Shown one piece after another: positions 25,630-35,414 of a DNA stretch of 64,000 bases (position 1 is the stretch's first letter; each line of letters begins with the position of its first letter). A model generated the notes under the pieces. It had not been told where the DNA came from, did not search any database, and worked only from the letters and a program-made list of their open reading frames with translations. Origin of the DNA: Chitinophagaceae bacterium (lineage in GTDB: Bacteria; Bacteroidota; Bacteroidia; Chitinophagales; Chitinophagaceae); assembly GCA_947446645.1 (NCBI GenBank), contig CANFHA010000017.1, forward strand, positions 53,741 through 117,740, written 5' to 3'. A program made the position numbers and the translations under genes.

Positions 25630-27252
25630 ATGAATGACCGGTTACAGTTTAAGAGATCCACAATAGCCCTGTTCATAGGTCTTTTTTCCATTGCCCTTTT
25701 CCTGGAAAGCTCAATACCATATTTATATGCGGAGCGCAAGAATCTGGATAAGAACACCTTCCTCGGCCAGATCATCTATACGCCCGACCAGGATATGTAC
25801 TTCTCCTTCATCCGCCAGGCGCACGATGGTCATTTTATTTTCAGTAATCGCCTCACCTATATCCCTAACAAACCCGCCTTTATAAACCTTCAGTTCTGGC
25901 TGGTCGGTACCCTACAGCGTTTCACCGGATTGTCCGAAAATGGCATCTATTACTTGTGGCGGTTTATGGGGGTGCTGTTGCTTACCATCGGTATTTTCAT
26001 GCTGGCGCGTATCCTCTTGCCTACACGCCGGCAAGTACTGGCATGTATGGCGTTACTGCTGTTTACCGGTGGCTTTGGTTTTCTGTTTGCTGCGCTCAAT
26101 AGCGCCCACCTCATAGGGCTGGAGGCCGCTCATGCCGGTATACTGGATATGAAGTTTGGTTTTCTCCCTTTCCAGCAGGCCATGACCAACCCTAATTTTT
26201 CATTTCCTCATGGCTTTATTCTTATTGCCTATGGCTGGTTTCTCTTAGGCGAGCAAACGGGCAAAACAAAGTATTACATACTCTGCGGCCTGTTCTTCAA
26301 TATCATAGGCCTTATACGTCCTTATGATATCATGGCGCCGTATCTCATTTTTCCGGCCTATATTCTTCTTACTGATGGCTTTAGGTTTCGGTTAAAGGAA
26401 CTCCTTGTTAGGTTGTTACCATTGTTCATGATCGTGCCGGTATTGGGATACAATGTGTGGCTGTTTAAGATCAATGATATCTTCAAGTACTGGTCTCTGC
26501 AGGGGCTTAATGCGGGCAGCCTGCCCTCGCCAATACTCCATTATCTCGCTTACGGCATAGCCGGGATATTGGCTATTATCAGAGTAGCACAGATTAAGAA
26601 AAACCCCTTCACCAGGACGGATAGGTTCCTGCTAGTCTGGTTCCTGGTCACATTCGTGGTTATTCAGCTGGGTAAGTACTTGCCGATAATCGGGTTTAGT
26701 CCGCAGATCGGGGTCTATCTGGCCATCCCGCTCGGCCTGCTGGGTTGTTCCATCAGGTTCCGGCCCGGTTTCTCTACATTTAAATATTATGGTGTTATTG
26801 CAATAGTGACTGCTTGCGTGGTCATAAGTAATGTTTCTATCCTCATGTACTACTGTAAGAACTTCAATGATACAGATAAAACACCCATCTTCTATGCCAA
26901 CAAAAACGAGATGGATGCCATGCAGTGGCTGGCTAAGAATACGGCCGAGGGCACCGTTGTGTTGGCTATGCCATCTACTTCGCTTCGCATAGCCAAGTAC
27001 ACCAGCGACAATGTAGTAGCTGCGCACTATAGTGTTACCCCGCACTACAAAGAGTCAGCAGCAATGGCTTCCCATATCTATGCAGACTCTGTACTTGGCG
27101 CTGGGCAAAAAGAAACGTTGCAAAAATTGAATATTGGCTACATCTATATAGGCCCCAGCGAAATTGAGGCTAATAATGTAAACGTGCTGAATGATGGGAC
27201 GCTGACGCAGGTTTATGCGAATGCGCTGGTGAGGATATATAAGGTAAACTAA
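25630..27252 (+). CDS. Polytopic membrane protein, possibly a GT-C glycosyltransferase
   Basis: The 540-residue protein has about ten hydrophobic segments, the first at about residues 9-30, then a long first loop with PDQDMYFSFIRQAHDG and the basic-aromatic NRLTYIPNKPAF. It ends in a soluble C-terminal domain (about 420-540). An acidic motif in the first outer loop followed by many TM helices is the plan of lipid-sugar-dependent GT-C transferases. No family was recognised with certainty. The glycosyltransferase at 24047 would supply lipid-linked sugar, but the genes are divergent and 836 bases apart. Confidence 0.5.
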   Translation: MNDRLQFKRSTIALFIGLFSIALFLESSIPYLYAERKNLDKNTFLGQIIYTPDQDMYFSFIRQAHDGHFIFSNRLTYIPNKPAFINLQFWLVGTLQRFTGLSENGIYYLWRFMGVLLLTIGIFMLARILLPTRRQVLACMALLLFTGGFGFLFAALNSAHLIGLEAAHAGILDMKFGFLPFQQAMTNPNFSFPHGFILIAYGWFLLGEQTGKTKYYILCGLFFNIIGLIRPYDIMAPYLIFPAYILLTDGFRFRLKELLVRLLPLFMIVPVLGYNVWLFKINDIFKYWSLQGLNAGSLPSPILHYLAYGIAGILAIIRVAQIKKNPFTRTDRFLLVWFLVTFVVIQLGKYLPIIGFSPQIGVYLAIPLGLLGCSIRFRPGFSTFKYYGVIAIVTACVVISNVSILMYYCKNFNDTDKTPIFYANKNEMDAMQWLAKNTAEGTVVLAMPSTSLRIAKYTSDNVVAAHYSVTPHYKESAAMASHIYADSVLGAGQKETLQKLNIGYIYIGPSEIEANNVNVLNDGTLTQVYANALVRIYKVN

Positions 27253-27536
27253 GGGATTTCTTCCTGGCTCCATCCGAACGAAGGTGATCGGGAAGACGAG
27301 CTTCAGTTATAGCACAAGCTATTATCGACCGGGACGGTCGAAAACCCCTTCCAAAGGGCCAGATATATATGCTTCCGAAGTCGGCATCACAACCAATCTG
27401 CATTCATTTTACAGGAACACTGGAAAAAAGCAAGGTAACGCACGTTACCAGGTACATTCTTTACTCAATTCTTTCATGGGCGCGGTTTTTACACCGTATT
27501 GATAATAAATGTATAACAGTTAAAATAAAAAAAACT

Positions 27537-27791
27537 ATGAAAAAAATAATGATCGCACTTGCATTGGTGGGTATATCTTTTTCTAGCGCACAGGCGCAGA
27601 CGAAGGGGTCGGTGACAAAGGAAACGTGTAAATGCGCTTCAACCGCAAAAACGGCAAAAGCTAAAAAAGTGGCACATAGCCATTTGCAACACAGCACGTC
27701 GGGTGATGTATACCAGGTGTGTGTTGAAAAGAATGGCCACTATGACTGTTGCATGCACCATAAAAAAGTTACCAGCGTAGCAACGAAATAA
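27537..27791 (+). CDS. Small secreted Cys/His-rich protein
   Basis: The ATG at 27537 gives 84 residues: a signal peptide (MKKIMIALALVGISFSSAQA, cleaved before QTKG) and a short basic mature part with TCKC, VCVEKNGHYDCCMHHKK. The clustered Cys and His suggest metal binding or disulfides, but no family was recognised. A longer frame from 27369 is non-coding-like upstream. It is 36 bases from a second small secreted protein with which it probably forms an operon. Confidence 0.6.
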   Translation: MKKIMIALALVGISFSSAQAQTKGSVTKETCKCASTAKTAKAKKVAHSHLQHSTSGDVYQVCVEKNGHYDCCMHHKKVTSVATK

Positions 27792-27827
27792 ACCCACTAA
27801 TTTTTTTAACCAAAAGAAATAAAAGAT

Positions 27828-28307
27828 ATGAAACAGATATTGATCGCCCTGGTACTTACTGCACTTGCATTCACAAACACAGATGCACAGACGGTATGTC
27901 AGCCCGCAGCGCGTAAACATACTACGGCAGTAAAGCATAAAAGCGCAGTGAAGACCACAACTAATACAACAATGGCATGCCGGATGCTCCCATTCCAGGT
28001 ATGTTCGATAATGCCCGACCGAAGGTCTGTGAGTTGCTACTATACTACTGACACCAACATGCAGAACAAAACGGGAGCAACCACCCTTTATGGTGCCACA
28101 GGCCCCATGCCTGGCGAGGCTGTGCATTTTAAAGTGCGTACCGTAATAATAAAGGACAAGGACAAAGGAAGCTATTGCAAAAGAAATGATGAAAACAATG
28201 CAACAGTATGTACTCAGCCGGGATATCTTCTCCGGGATGAGAATGGCTACTATAGTTACGGCGAGCCAATCACCAAAAGCGGAACCAGGCGTATAACTGC
28301 AAAATAA
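27828..28307 (+). CDS. Small secreted cysteine-containing protein
   Basis: The 159-residue protein has a signal peptide (MKQILIALVLTALAFTNTDA then QTVC) and a basic low-complexity stretch followed by several Cys (MACRMLPFQVCSIM, VSCYYTTD, SYCKRNDE, TVCTQPG). The N-terminus is like that of its upstream neighbour, suggesting a duplicated leader or shared secretion. Function unknown. A 23-bp hairpin terminator follows. Confidence 0.6.
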   Translation: MKQILIALVLTALAFTNTDAQTVCQPAARKHTTAVKHKSAVKTTTNTTMACRMLPFQVCSIMPDRRSVSCYYTTDTNMQNKTGATTLYGATGPMPGEAVHFKVRTVIIKDKDKGSYCKRNDENNATVCTQPGYLLRDENGYYSYGEPITKSGTRRITAK

Positions 28308-28357
28308 TATCGGAAAGTAGCAGCGATACAGAGCGTGGTATCGATGCCCCGCACCTC

Positions 28358-28405
28358 CACAACAATAGTCCAGCCCGATAAGTATCGGGCTGGACTATTG
28401 TTGTG
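28358..28405. terminator. Bidirectional terminator, 23-bp perfect inverted repeat
   Basis: CACAACAATAGTCCAGCCCG-ATA, a 2-base AG centre and the exact complement form a near-perfect palindrome between two convergent genes. It contains the CCCGATA..TATCGGG word common in intergenic palindromes of this phylum. There is only a weak T-run on either side. Confidence 0.75.
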
Positions 28406-28432
28406 CTGAGAAAAATATGATTGAAATGCTTT

Positions 28433-28867
28433 TTACAGGAGTATCAGCGATAGTACGGTAACACCCGCTATTAAGAACAGGATAAGTTCCAGTATGCCTA
28501 TGATAAAGCCGGCAGTAGCCAGCCCTTGCACCTTGCAGCCGCGGCCCAGGCCCAGTGCACCAAAGGTGATAGCGAGCAGGTTTACGCCGGGCACCAACAG
28601 TCCAATGATGCCACAAAACAAGGCAGCCATACCTACCCATTCGCCCATTTTAGCCGTGCGGTAGGGCCGCAGTACATTCTTAACTTTGGTCATAAAGGCG
28701 GAAGCCTTTTCCTTTTTTGCAACGCTAACACTGGTATTGGTAAACACCCTTGTGGTAGCTGTGGTCTGCTCGGTGGCAGCCTTTTTTACCACAAAGGCTG
28801 CATGGGCAGCAGGTGCAGCAAACATCAGGAACAGTACAGAAACAAGAGCGAATAGTTTATTCTTCAT
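28433..28867 (-). CDS. Exported/membrane protein resembling DUF4190 proteins
   Basis: With the ATG at 28867 the product is 144 residues: a signal peptide (MKNKLFALVSVLFLMFAAPA), a polar linker, then two close hydrophobic hairpins rich in Gly (MGEWVGMAALFCGIIGLLVP and GLATAGFIIGILELILFLIA). The Gly-rich double-hairpin layout resembles DUF4190-type membrane proteins. Role unknown. Confidence 0.6.
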   Translation of the reverse strand: MKNKLFALVSVLFLMFAAPAAHAAFVVKKAATEQTTATTRVFTNTSVSVAKKEKASAFMTKVKNVLRPYRTAKMGEWVGMAALFCGIIGLLVPGVNLLAITFGALGLGRGCKVQGLATAGFIIGILELILFLIAGVTVLSLILL

Positions 28868-29127
28868 ACGAGCATTATTGAGCCGGAATAAAAATAAGTT
28901 ATTTTGCTTCACGTAGGTATATCTTTTGAAAAAAAGGACTGAAAAGCGCTTTAGCTCATAGGCTCAATACATTTTTTGAACTAACGGTTAATGGCATCGT
29001 CGTTTTTTCTGTGCATTTATAACCGGTACATAATGTAAAATTTTTAACAATATAGGCTGTATATTTCTCCTATATTTATAGCCGTATTAAACTTTAAGAG
29101 GAAGCTCCGCTACGGCGGAATTGGGAT

Positions 29128-31746
29128 ATGAACATACAACGCGCCACTCCTGTCAACGAGTTACTCGCCAAGCTTATTTTTTTGATCCTGCCAACGGCAG
29201 CGATCAGCTATTTTCTGCTGCTGAATATAAACAACTACTACTCTATACTTCAGAACCAGGCGCTGCAGCAGACTATGTACCTGGCTGCGGGCATGGGCAT
29301 AGCTGCTGTTTTGTATTCATTTAGCATAAGGTTTGTCCCCACATATGTGTTGCTCATTGTTGGGCTATATTCCGCGTACAAAGGTCTTGATAAGTATAGC
29401 AGCAGCGAGTTTGATGCATTCTTCATTGCACGCCATTTTCAGATATTCGCAATACTGTTCAGCGCGGGCTGGCTGGTAGGCTGGGGATTTGTCCGGTGGC
29501 GGTATTGGTCGGTAGGCATAGCTGCCAGTATGCTCAGTGCCTGCATAGCCATTATAGCCAAGGCCAACGCAGATACTGTGGTAGGTTTGCTGCGTGCTTT
29601 CCTGCCCGCGCTGCTCTATGCTATTTATATCATCTTCACCGCCGAGCAGATATATAATTACAAAGACAAGTCGGCTAAGTTCTGGTGGTTCCTTGGGCGC
29701 AGACTCGTAGTATTTAGTTTGCTGGCAGCACTGGTGCTCGTGGGCGTTATCTACAAAATGCGTTGCGAGATAAAGGAGACGATAGCCAATTATGGCGGTG
29801 GCGGTAAGTCGGGCCAGAGCTCCATGCTGCACCAGCGGCCAGACAGCACTTTTGATCTCAACGACTATACCCGGCTCAGCAGTTCGCTAAGCCGCAGTAA
29901 GCAGTTGCTGTTTTGCGCCCATATCGATAATTTCTTCCCCAATACGGAGATCCCTAATCCCCTCTACCTTACCGCATTCTACTTCACTAAGTTTGATACG
30001 CTGACAGAAACCTTTGAGCGCGACTCAACCATTCCGTACAATGATCTGTTTCAGCCAGATCCATCACGGATACCTGTGTTCTCTACTAAGTACGACTCCT
30101 CGGTTATAAAGAATAGCCTTGGTGCCAAATTGCGGCAGACAGTGGAGATACAGGTCTACAGTAAGCTGCTCTCTCCGAGCACCTTTCTTGCGCCCAATGT
30201 TGGCTACTTCGTGCAGCCGATCACTATTGAAAAAGATTTCAGGCAGGAGTTCAAGTTTGCTTTCCGGGCCAAGAGCTATGTATCGGAGCTGAACAGTGCC
30301 TACTTTGTATACAATGTTCAAAATCCACAGATACGTGCCTTCCAGGAAATGCGTTTCCGGGTACTGAGGAAAGTGCCCGGCTACGACAGCGTTGATGCTG
30401 CGTTTATGAAGTATTACACCTATATGCCCGGCGGGGACAAATTTAAAACCATAGGTCGCCTCGCGCATAGCATTACCGATACGGCACATACTCCTGTAGA
30501 TAAAGTGCTGGCCATCCGCAACTACTTCTTTTCCAGAGATGAAAACGGCGACCGGCTTTACCAGTATACCGACAACCCGGGTATCCCCGACCTGCCAAAT
30601 GCATCCAAGCTCATATACTTCCTCAATGAAAACCACAAGGGTTATTGCGCCTACTTTGCCGGAGCTACGTTGTTTATGTTAAGGTCGCTGGGTATCCCGT
30701 CCCGCATAGCGGTGGGCTTCCTTACAGAGGACCGTAGCGATAAGAATAAAGGCTGGTACTGGTACTATGCAAACCAGGCGCATGCATGGGTGCAGGTATA
30801 CTTCCCCGGTTACGGCTGGCTCGACTTCGACACTACCGTTGGCAACGACAATGAGAACCGCCCTACGCCGCAGCCTGATGGCACACCACCTATGCAGCCA
30901 CCTAAAGCCTGGTTGGCAGCAGAGGGTATTGTGGAGAACGTAGATACGCTTAAGAAGACCATGCAGATGTCGGTGAAGCAGGTCGTATTCCACGACAAGG
31001 AATACAAACTCTCAGCGCCTGTATCTGTAAATATGGATATGAAGGTGGCCGTTGTCTATCGGGACAGTATAGCCATACCACTCAAAACGATACAAAAGGG
31101 TGACGAGGGCACGGCTGTGTCTTATGCCGAGGCAATGAAGCGGCTGGCAGAAGTGCCGAACGAAAGTGCCGAAGCGCTCATTAAACGTTTCCCCGCCCCC
31201 GCACCGGTAGATGAGGTGTACCTGAAAAGAAAAGATATAGAGAAGCCAAAAGAAAAACAACAAATTGTAGCTGCCGATAAGCCAGTGTCACTCCGGCACA
31301 TAGCCTGGACGCTTGCTGCGGTGGTTGGCGCACTTATTTTGGCGCTGTTGCTGTTGCCGGGTATTGTCATGCGCTACTATGTTATACGCTACAATGGTGC
31401 AAAGGCGGACGGCAACAAATCATACTGGGCTTACCGCGCTGCTACCTATTATCTTCATATGGTGGGCATGTTCCGTGGCTCACGCACCCCTATGCAGTAT
31501 GCCCGATCCGTGGTAGACCCGCAACTCGGTACATCCCTAACTGCCTTCATGAATGTATACCTGAAGAAAAAGTATGCAAAGCAGCCGCTCACAGACCGGG
31601 AGCAGCAGTATGTAACTGAGTTTTTAAAACCATTCCTGCGAACAGCCCGCACACGGATAAAGTTCTCCAAACGATTCTTTGGCTTCATAAACCCGGTGCG
31701 CAGCGCCAGCTTTTTCATGATGCCGGAGGACGAAAAGGAAGCTTAA
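29128..31746 (+). CDS. Transglutaminase-domain membrane protein (TgpA-like)
   Basis: The 872-residue protein has six or so N-terminal membrane segments (to about residue 215), a large outer domain with a transglutaminase core, one more membrane segment near 720-745, and a cytosolic tail. The catalytic triad is visible: C507 in GYCAYFAGATL, H552 in AHAWVQVYF and D566 in GWLDFD. Such proteins are peptidase- or crosslinking-like and cell-envelope located. It heads a run of + strand envelope genes and lies 77 bases before PBP1A. Confidence 0.85.
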   Translation: MNIQRATPVNELLAKLIFLILPTAAISYFLLLNINNYYSILQNQALQQTMYLAAGMGIAAVLYSFSIRFVPTYVLLIVGLYSAYKGLDKYSSSEFDAFFIARHFQIFAILFSAGWLVGWGFVRWRYWSVGIAASMLSACIAIIAKANADTVVGLLRAFLPALLYAIYIIFTAEQIYNYKDKSAKFWWFLGRRLVVFSLLAALVLVGVIYKMRCEIKETIANYGGGGKSGQSSMLHQRPDSTFDLNDYTRLSSSLSRSKQLLFCAHIDNFFPNTEIPNPLYLTAFYFTKFDTLTETFERDSTIPYNDLFQPDPSRIPVFSTKYDSSVIKNSLGAKLRQTVEIQVYSKLLSPSTFLAPNVGYFVQPITIEKDFRQEFKFAFRAKSYVSELNSAYFVYNVQNPQIRAFQEMRFRVLRKVPGYDSVDAAFMKYYTYMPGGDKFKTIGRLAHSITDTAHTPVDKVLAIRNYFFSRDENGDRLYQYTDNPGIPDLPNASKLIYFLNENHKGYCAYFAGATLFMLRSLGIPSRIAVGFLTEDRSDKNKGWYWYYANQAHAWVQVYFPGYGWLDFDTTVGNDNENRPTPQPDGTPPMQPPKAWLAAEGIVENVDTLKKTMQMSVKQVVFHDKEYKLSAPVSVNMDMKVAVVYRDSIAIPLKTIQKGDEGTAVSYAEAMKRLAEVPNESAEALIKRFPAPAPVDEVYLKRKDIEKPKEKQQIVAADKPVSLRHIAWTLAAVVGALILALLLLPGIVMRYYVIRYNGAKADGNKSYWAYRAATYYLHMVGMFRGSRTPMQYARSVVDPQLGTSLTAFMNVYLKKKYAKQPLTDREQQYVTEFLKPFLRTARTRIKFSKRFFGFINPVRSASFFMMPEDEKEA

Positions 31747-31823
31747 ACAAAAAGAAGCTTAAATTTGAAGCCTTTACGCCGCTTGTCCTACTAAGTAGCA
31801 GCAAAACATACTTTAGACTACCC

Positions 31824-34067
31824 ATGGAAAAAGAACCAACAAAAGGAATGAAACAACGTATGAAACGCCCTATCCGTGTGCTATGGATCACGTTTGTTAC
31901 GTTGTTTACTCTGTTTGTGCTGCTTATAGTGCTCATTGAGAATGGGCTTGTAGGCTACATGCCCACGCTCGCAGAGCTGGAAAACCCGCAAAGCGCGGTC
32001 TCATCAGATGTTTATGCCTCTGACGGTACATTGCTGGGCCGGTATTATGTGCTAGACCGATCGAACAGTAAATTTTCGGAAATATCGCCCAACGTTATCA
32101 ATGCGCTCATAGCCACAGAAGATAATCGCTTTTATGAACATGCCGGTATTGACCCTATGGCTACACTTAGGGTTATTTTTAAGCTGGGACATGCAGGCGG
32201 TGGTAGTACACTTTCTCAGCAGCTGGCCAAGAACCTTTTTCCGCGCACCAGTCACAGTTTGTTTATGCTACCCATATTGAAGCTGAAAGAGTGGGTGCTG
32301 GCAGTGAAGCTGGAACGTAATCTTACCAAGAATGAGATCATTACTATGTACCTGAACATTGTGCCGTTTGGTGATAATGTGTATGGCATACGTAATGCAT
32401 CAATGACGTTTTTTTATAAAACACCAGACCTCGTTAGCGTAGATGAGGCAGCTGTGCTGGTAGGCATGCTAAAGGGCAACACGATCTACAACCCCAGAAG
32501 TCACCCTAAGAAATCGAAGGAAAGGCGTAATGTGGTGTTGGATCAGATGTTTAAGTATAACTATCTGCCTCAGGTTGCGCTGGATTCACTTAAACAAAAG
32601 GAAACGCCCCTTGACTATCACAAAATAGACTATCACGATGGTCTTGCTCCTTACTTTCGTCAGGTAGTAGAGCAGCAGATAAAGCAGGTATTCAAAGATC
32701 TGAAACGGCCGGACGGCACTCCTTACGACATTTATAAAGATGGGCTGAAGATCTGGACAACTATTGATATCCGCATGCAACGTTATGCTGAGGAAGCGGT
32801 GCAGGAGCATCTTTCCACCTGGCAGAAAGCATTTATGAACCAGCCGGGATATAAGGACGGCACCCTTTGGACGAGGCCGAACATACTGAACATACTTAAT
32901 GCAAGTATAAAAAGCTGCGACCGCTACCAGGCCTATAAGAGCCAGGATATGACTGAGTCCCGTGCCCTTGCGGAAATGAAGAAGCCGATAAAAATGAAGA
33001 TCTTCACCTGGAATAAGGGGCATTACAGGGACACTCTTATGAGCCCGGTAGACTCTATCAAGTATATGAAGACCATTCTGCAGGCTGGCTTCCTGGCTAT
33101 GGATCCGTTTACCGGTGAGGTAAAGGCGTGGGTAGGCGGCATAGACCATAATTTCTTCCAGTATGACCACGTGAATTTGAATACAAAGCGGCAGGTAGGT
33201 TCTACCATAAAGCCACTCCTTTATTCCTTTGCAATTGATAATGGTTTTTCACCATGCGGAGATGTCTCAACTGCGCCTGTTGACTTCCCCAATATTCCGC
33301 CGCATCCGTATAACGCAGATAAGGGGGCTACTTACGATCCCCAGGTGAGTATGAAAGTGGCGCTGGCCAAATCTATCAACAATTCGGCACTCTATGTGCT
33401 GCAACAGGTGGGTATTGAGCCATTTGTAGATTTTGCTCATAAATGCGGCATTACCAGTCGCATGGAGCCATTCCCCTCGGTAGCACTGGGGGTTTCTGAT
33501 ATCTCGCTTTATGAAATGATAGGTGCATACAGCATGTTCCCTACCGGGGGCATGAACACACAGCCATTTTTTATCAGCAAGATCGAAGACAAGAATGGTA
33601 TGCTTATCAAGACATTCGCAGCATCGCAGAAGGAAGTGATAAATCCGAATACCGCCTATAAAATGGTGAAGATGATGCGTGGGGTCGTGAACTTTGGGAC
33701 TGGTGCCAGGCTGCGGTTCAGGTACAATATCCACAACGATGTTGCTGGCAAAACAGGTACTACCAGCAACCAGGCCGATGCATGGTTTATCGGTTATTGC
33801 CCGCAACTAATTGCCGGCGTGTGGGTAGGCTGCGACGACCGCGAATTCCGTTTCCGCACAGAGCAAATGGGACAGGGCGCATCTTCTGCATTGCCAATAT
33901 GGGCTTATTTTATGAGAAGGGTATATGCAGATAAGAAAATAGGCATAGACCCCAATAAAGTATTCAAACAACCTGCCGGCTTTGACGATTGCGATACCAC
34001 CGACCAGTTTGGTGCACGGCCTCCTGTGCTGGATACGAGCCTCGAGGCGGCTCCTACTATTGATTAA
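31824..34067 (+). CDS. Class A penicillin-binding protein (PBP1A type)
   Basis: The 747-residue bifunctional peptidoglycan synthase has one N-terminal membrane segment (about 19-40). The GT51 glycosyltransferase follows, with ATEDNRFYEHAGID (catalytic E99) and GGSTLSQQLAKNLF. The transpeptidase carries S460-TIK (SxxK), S517-IN (SxN) and K643-TG. All catalytic motifs are intact and the length is usual. It is followed after 24 bases by the HD hydrolase. Confidence 0.95.
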   Translation: MEKEPTKGMKQRMKRPIRVLWITFVTLFTLFVLLIVLIENGLVGYMPTLAELENPQSAVSSDVYASDGTLLGRYYVLDRSNSKFSEISPNVINALIATEDNRFYEHAGIDPMATLRVIFKLGHAGGGSTLSQQLAKNLFPRTSHSLFMLPILKLKEWVLAVKLERNLTKNEIITMYLNIVPFGDNVYGIRNASMTFFYKTPDLVSVDEAAVLVGMLKGNTIYNPRSHPKKSKERRNVVLDQMFKYNYLPQVALDSLKQKETPLDYHKIDYHDGLAPYFRQVVEQQIKQVFKDLKRPDGTPYDIYKDGLKIWTTIDIRMQRYAEEAVQEHLSTWQKAFMNQPGYKDGTLWTRPNILNILNASIKSCDRYQAYKSQDMTESRALAEMKKPIKMKIFTWNKGHYRDTLMSPVDSIKYMKTILQAGFLAMDPFTGEVKAWVGGIDHNFFQYDHVNLNTKRQVGSTIKPLLYSFAIDNGFSPCGDVSTAPVDFPNIPPHPYNADKGATYDPQVSMKVALAKSINNSALYVLQQVGIEPFVDFAHKCGITSRMEPFPSVALGVSDISLYEMIGAYSMFPTGGMNTQPFFISKIEDKNGMLIKTFAASQKEVINPNTAYKMVKMMRGVVNFGTGARLRFRYNIHNDVAGKTGTTSNQADAWFIGYCPQLIAGVWVGCDDREFRFRTEQMGQGASSALPIWAYFMRRVYADKKIGIDPNKVFKQPAGFDDCDTTDQFGARPPVLDTSLEAAPTID

Positions 34068-34091
34068 AATCGTTTGGGTAAAGAAATGTAA

Positions 34092-35345
34092 ATGGGCATT
34101 AAAGTAAAGATCGTAAATGATCCGGTTTATGGGTTTATTCGTTTCCCTGAGCCGGAGCTGATAAAAGTTATTGACCACCCAATGTTCCTGCGGCTGCGTG
34201 GGATAAAGCAAATGGGGCTGGCGCAACTGGTGTATCCAGGCGCGGTGCATACGAGGTTGGCTCACTCGCTGGGTGCTTGTCACCTTATGGGCAAGGCGCT
34301 CGATGAGCTAAAAGCAAAAGACATTCAGCCAGGCAAGGATGAATGCGTTGCCGCACGCCTGGCCGCACTCCTGCACGATATAGGTCACGGACCGTTCTCT
34401 CACTCTCTGGAAAATGCTTTGGTAGGCGTGCACCACGAAACTTTGTCGCGCCTTATTATGCAGCGCATGGATAGAGAATTTGGCGGCATGCTGCAGAAAG
34501 CAATTGAAATATTTGAGTATTCAAGTGAAGCGGGTTCCCACACCGGTGCGGGCAATAAGTTCTATTTACACCAGCTGGTATCCAGCCAATTGGATGTGGA
34601 CCGGATGGATTATCTGAATCGCGACAGCTTCTACACCGGCGTTTCAGAAGGGGTGATAGGGTATGATCGCATATTGCAAATGCTCACCGTTCGCGACAAT
34701 GAGCTGATGGTGGAGGAAAAGGGGGTTTATTCCGTAGAAAAGTTCATCATTGCCCGCCGTCTTATGTATTGGCAGGTATACCTGCACAAAACGGTACTTG
34801 GCGCTGAAATGTTGTTAATAAATATTTTAAAGCGTGCTAAAGAACTAGTACAGGCCGGCGAAAAACTATTTTCCACCCCAGCGTTAAACTATTTTCTTTC
34901 CAGGAATCTAACTGAGGAGGATTTTTTGAGCGATGATCAGCATCTCGACAATTTTTTACAATTGGATGATAGTGATGTGATGGCATCCATAAAAGTCTGG
35001 CAAACGCACAGCGACCGGGTGTTGTCGATGCTATGTAAGATGCTAATTTTAAGGAAATTATATAAGGTTTTGCTTAGTTCTGAAGATCTGGCAGGCATTT
35101 TGAGGGATAAGAAGCAGAAAATAAAGGCTTTAATGGAATTAAATGATGACGAGTTGCAATATTTTGTTTTTTCCGGCGTTACCTCCAACAGCACCTATAA
35201 TATTAATGACGAACTCATAAAAATTGAAACAAAGAGCGGATTGGTCAAAAATATTACGGAAATAGAAGATTCGTTGGTTAATCAAACACTTGCGAGAGCC
35301 GTGCATAAAAACTACATTTGCTATATTCAAACTCCCGGCTATTAA
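34092..35345 (+). CDS. HD-domain phosphohydrolase (dGTPase-like)
   Basis: The 417-residue protein has HD-superfamily metal ligands: H53 in HTRLAHSLGACHL, H95-D96 in LLHDIGHGPFSHSLE, and a later Asp in SSQLDVDRMDYL. This is the family of deoxynucleotide triphosphohydrolases and related enzymes conserved beside lpxD in Bacteroidota. The natural substrate cannot be told. It is 70 bases upstream of lpxD. Confidence 0.9.
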   Translation: MGIKVKIVNDPVYGFIRFPEPELIKVIDHPMFLRLRGIKQMGLAQLVYPGAVHTRLAHSLGACHLMGKALDELKAKDIQPGKDECVAARLAALLHDIGHGPFSHSLENALVGVHHETLSRLIMQRMDREFGGMLQKAIEIFEYSSEAGSHTGAGNKFYLHQLVSSQLDVDRMDYLNRDSFYTGVSEGVIGYDRILQMLTVRDNELMVEEKGVYSVEKFIIARRLMYWQVYLHKTVLGAEMLLINILKRAKELVQAGEKLFSTPALNYFLSRNLTEEDFLSDDQHLDNFLQLDDSDVMASIKVWQTHSDRVLSMLCKMLILRKLYKVLLSSEDLAGILRDKKQKIKALMELNDDELQYFVFSGVTSNSTYNINDELIKIETKSGLVKNITEIEDSLVNQTLARAVHKNYICYIQTPGY

Positions 35346-35414
35346 TTTTGGGCTGTTTTTAGCATTGAATAACAATTGGGTACGCTTGAGTATGAACAAT
35401 AGAAACTATAACAC

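Noticed and set aside
27369..27536. N-terminal extension of the 84-residue secreted protein
   Set aside because: The extension would bury a good signal peptide inside the protein, and its sequence looks non-coding.
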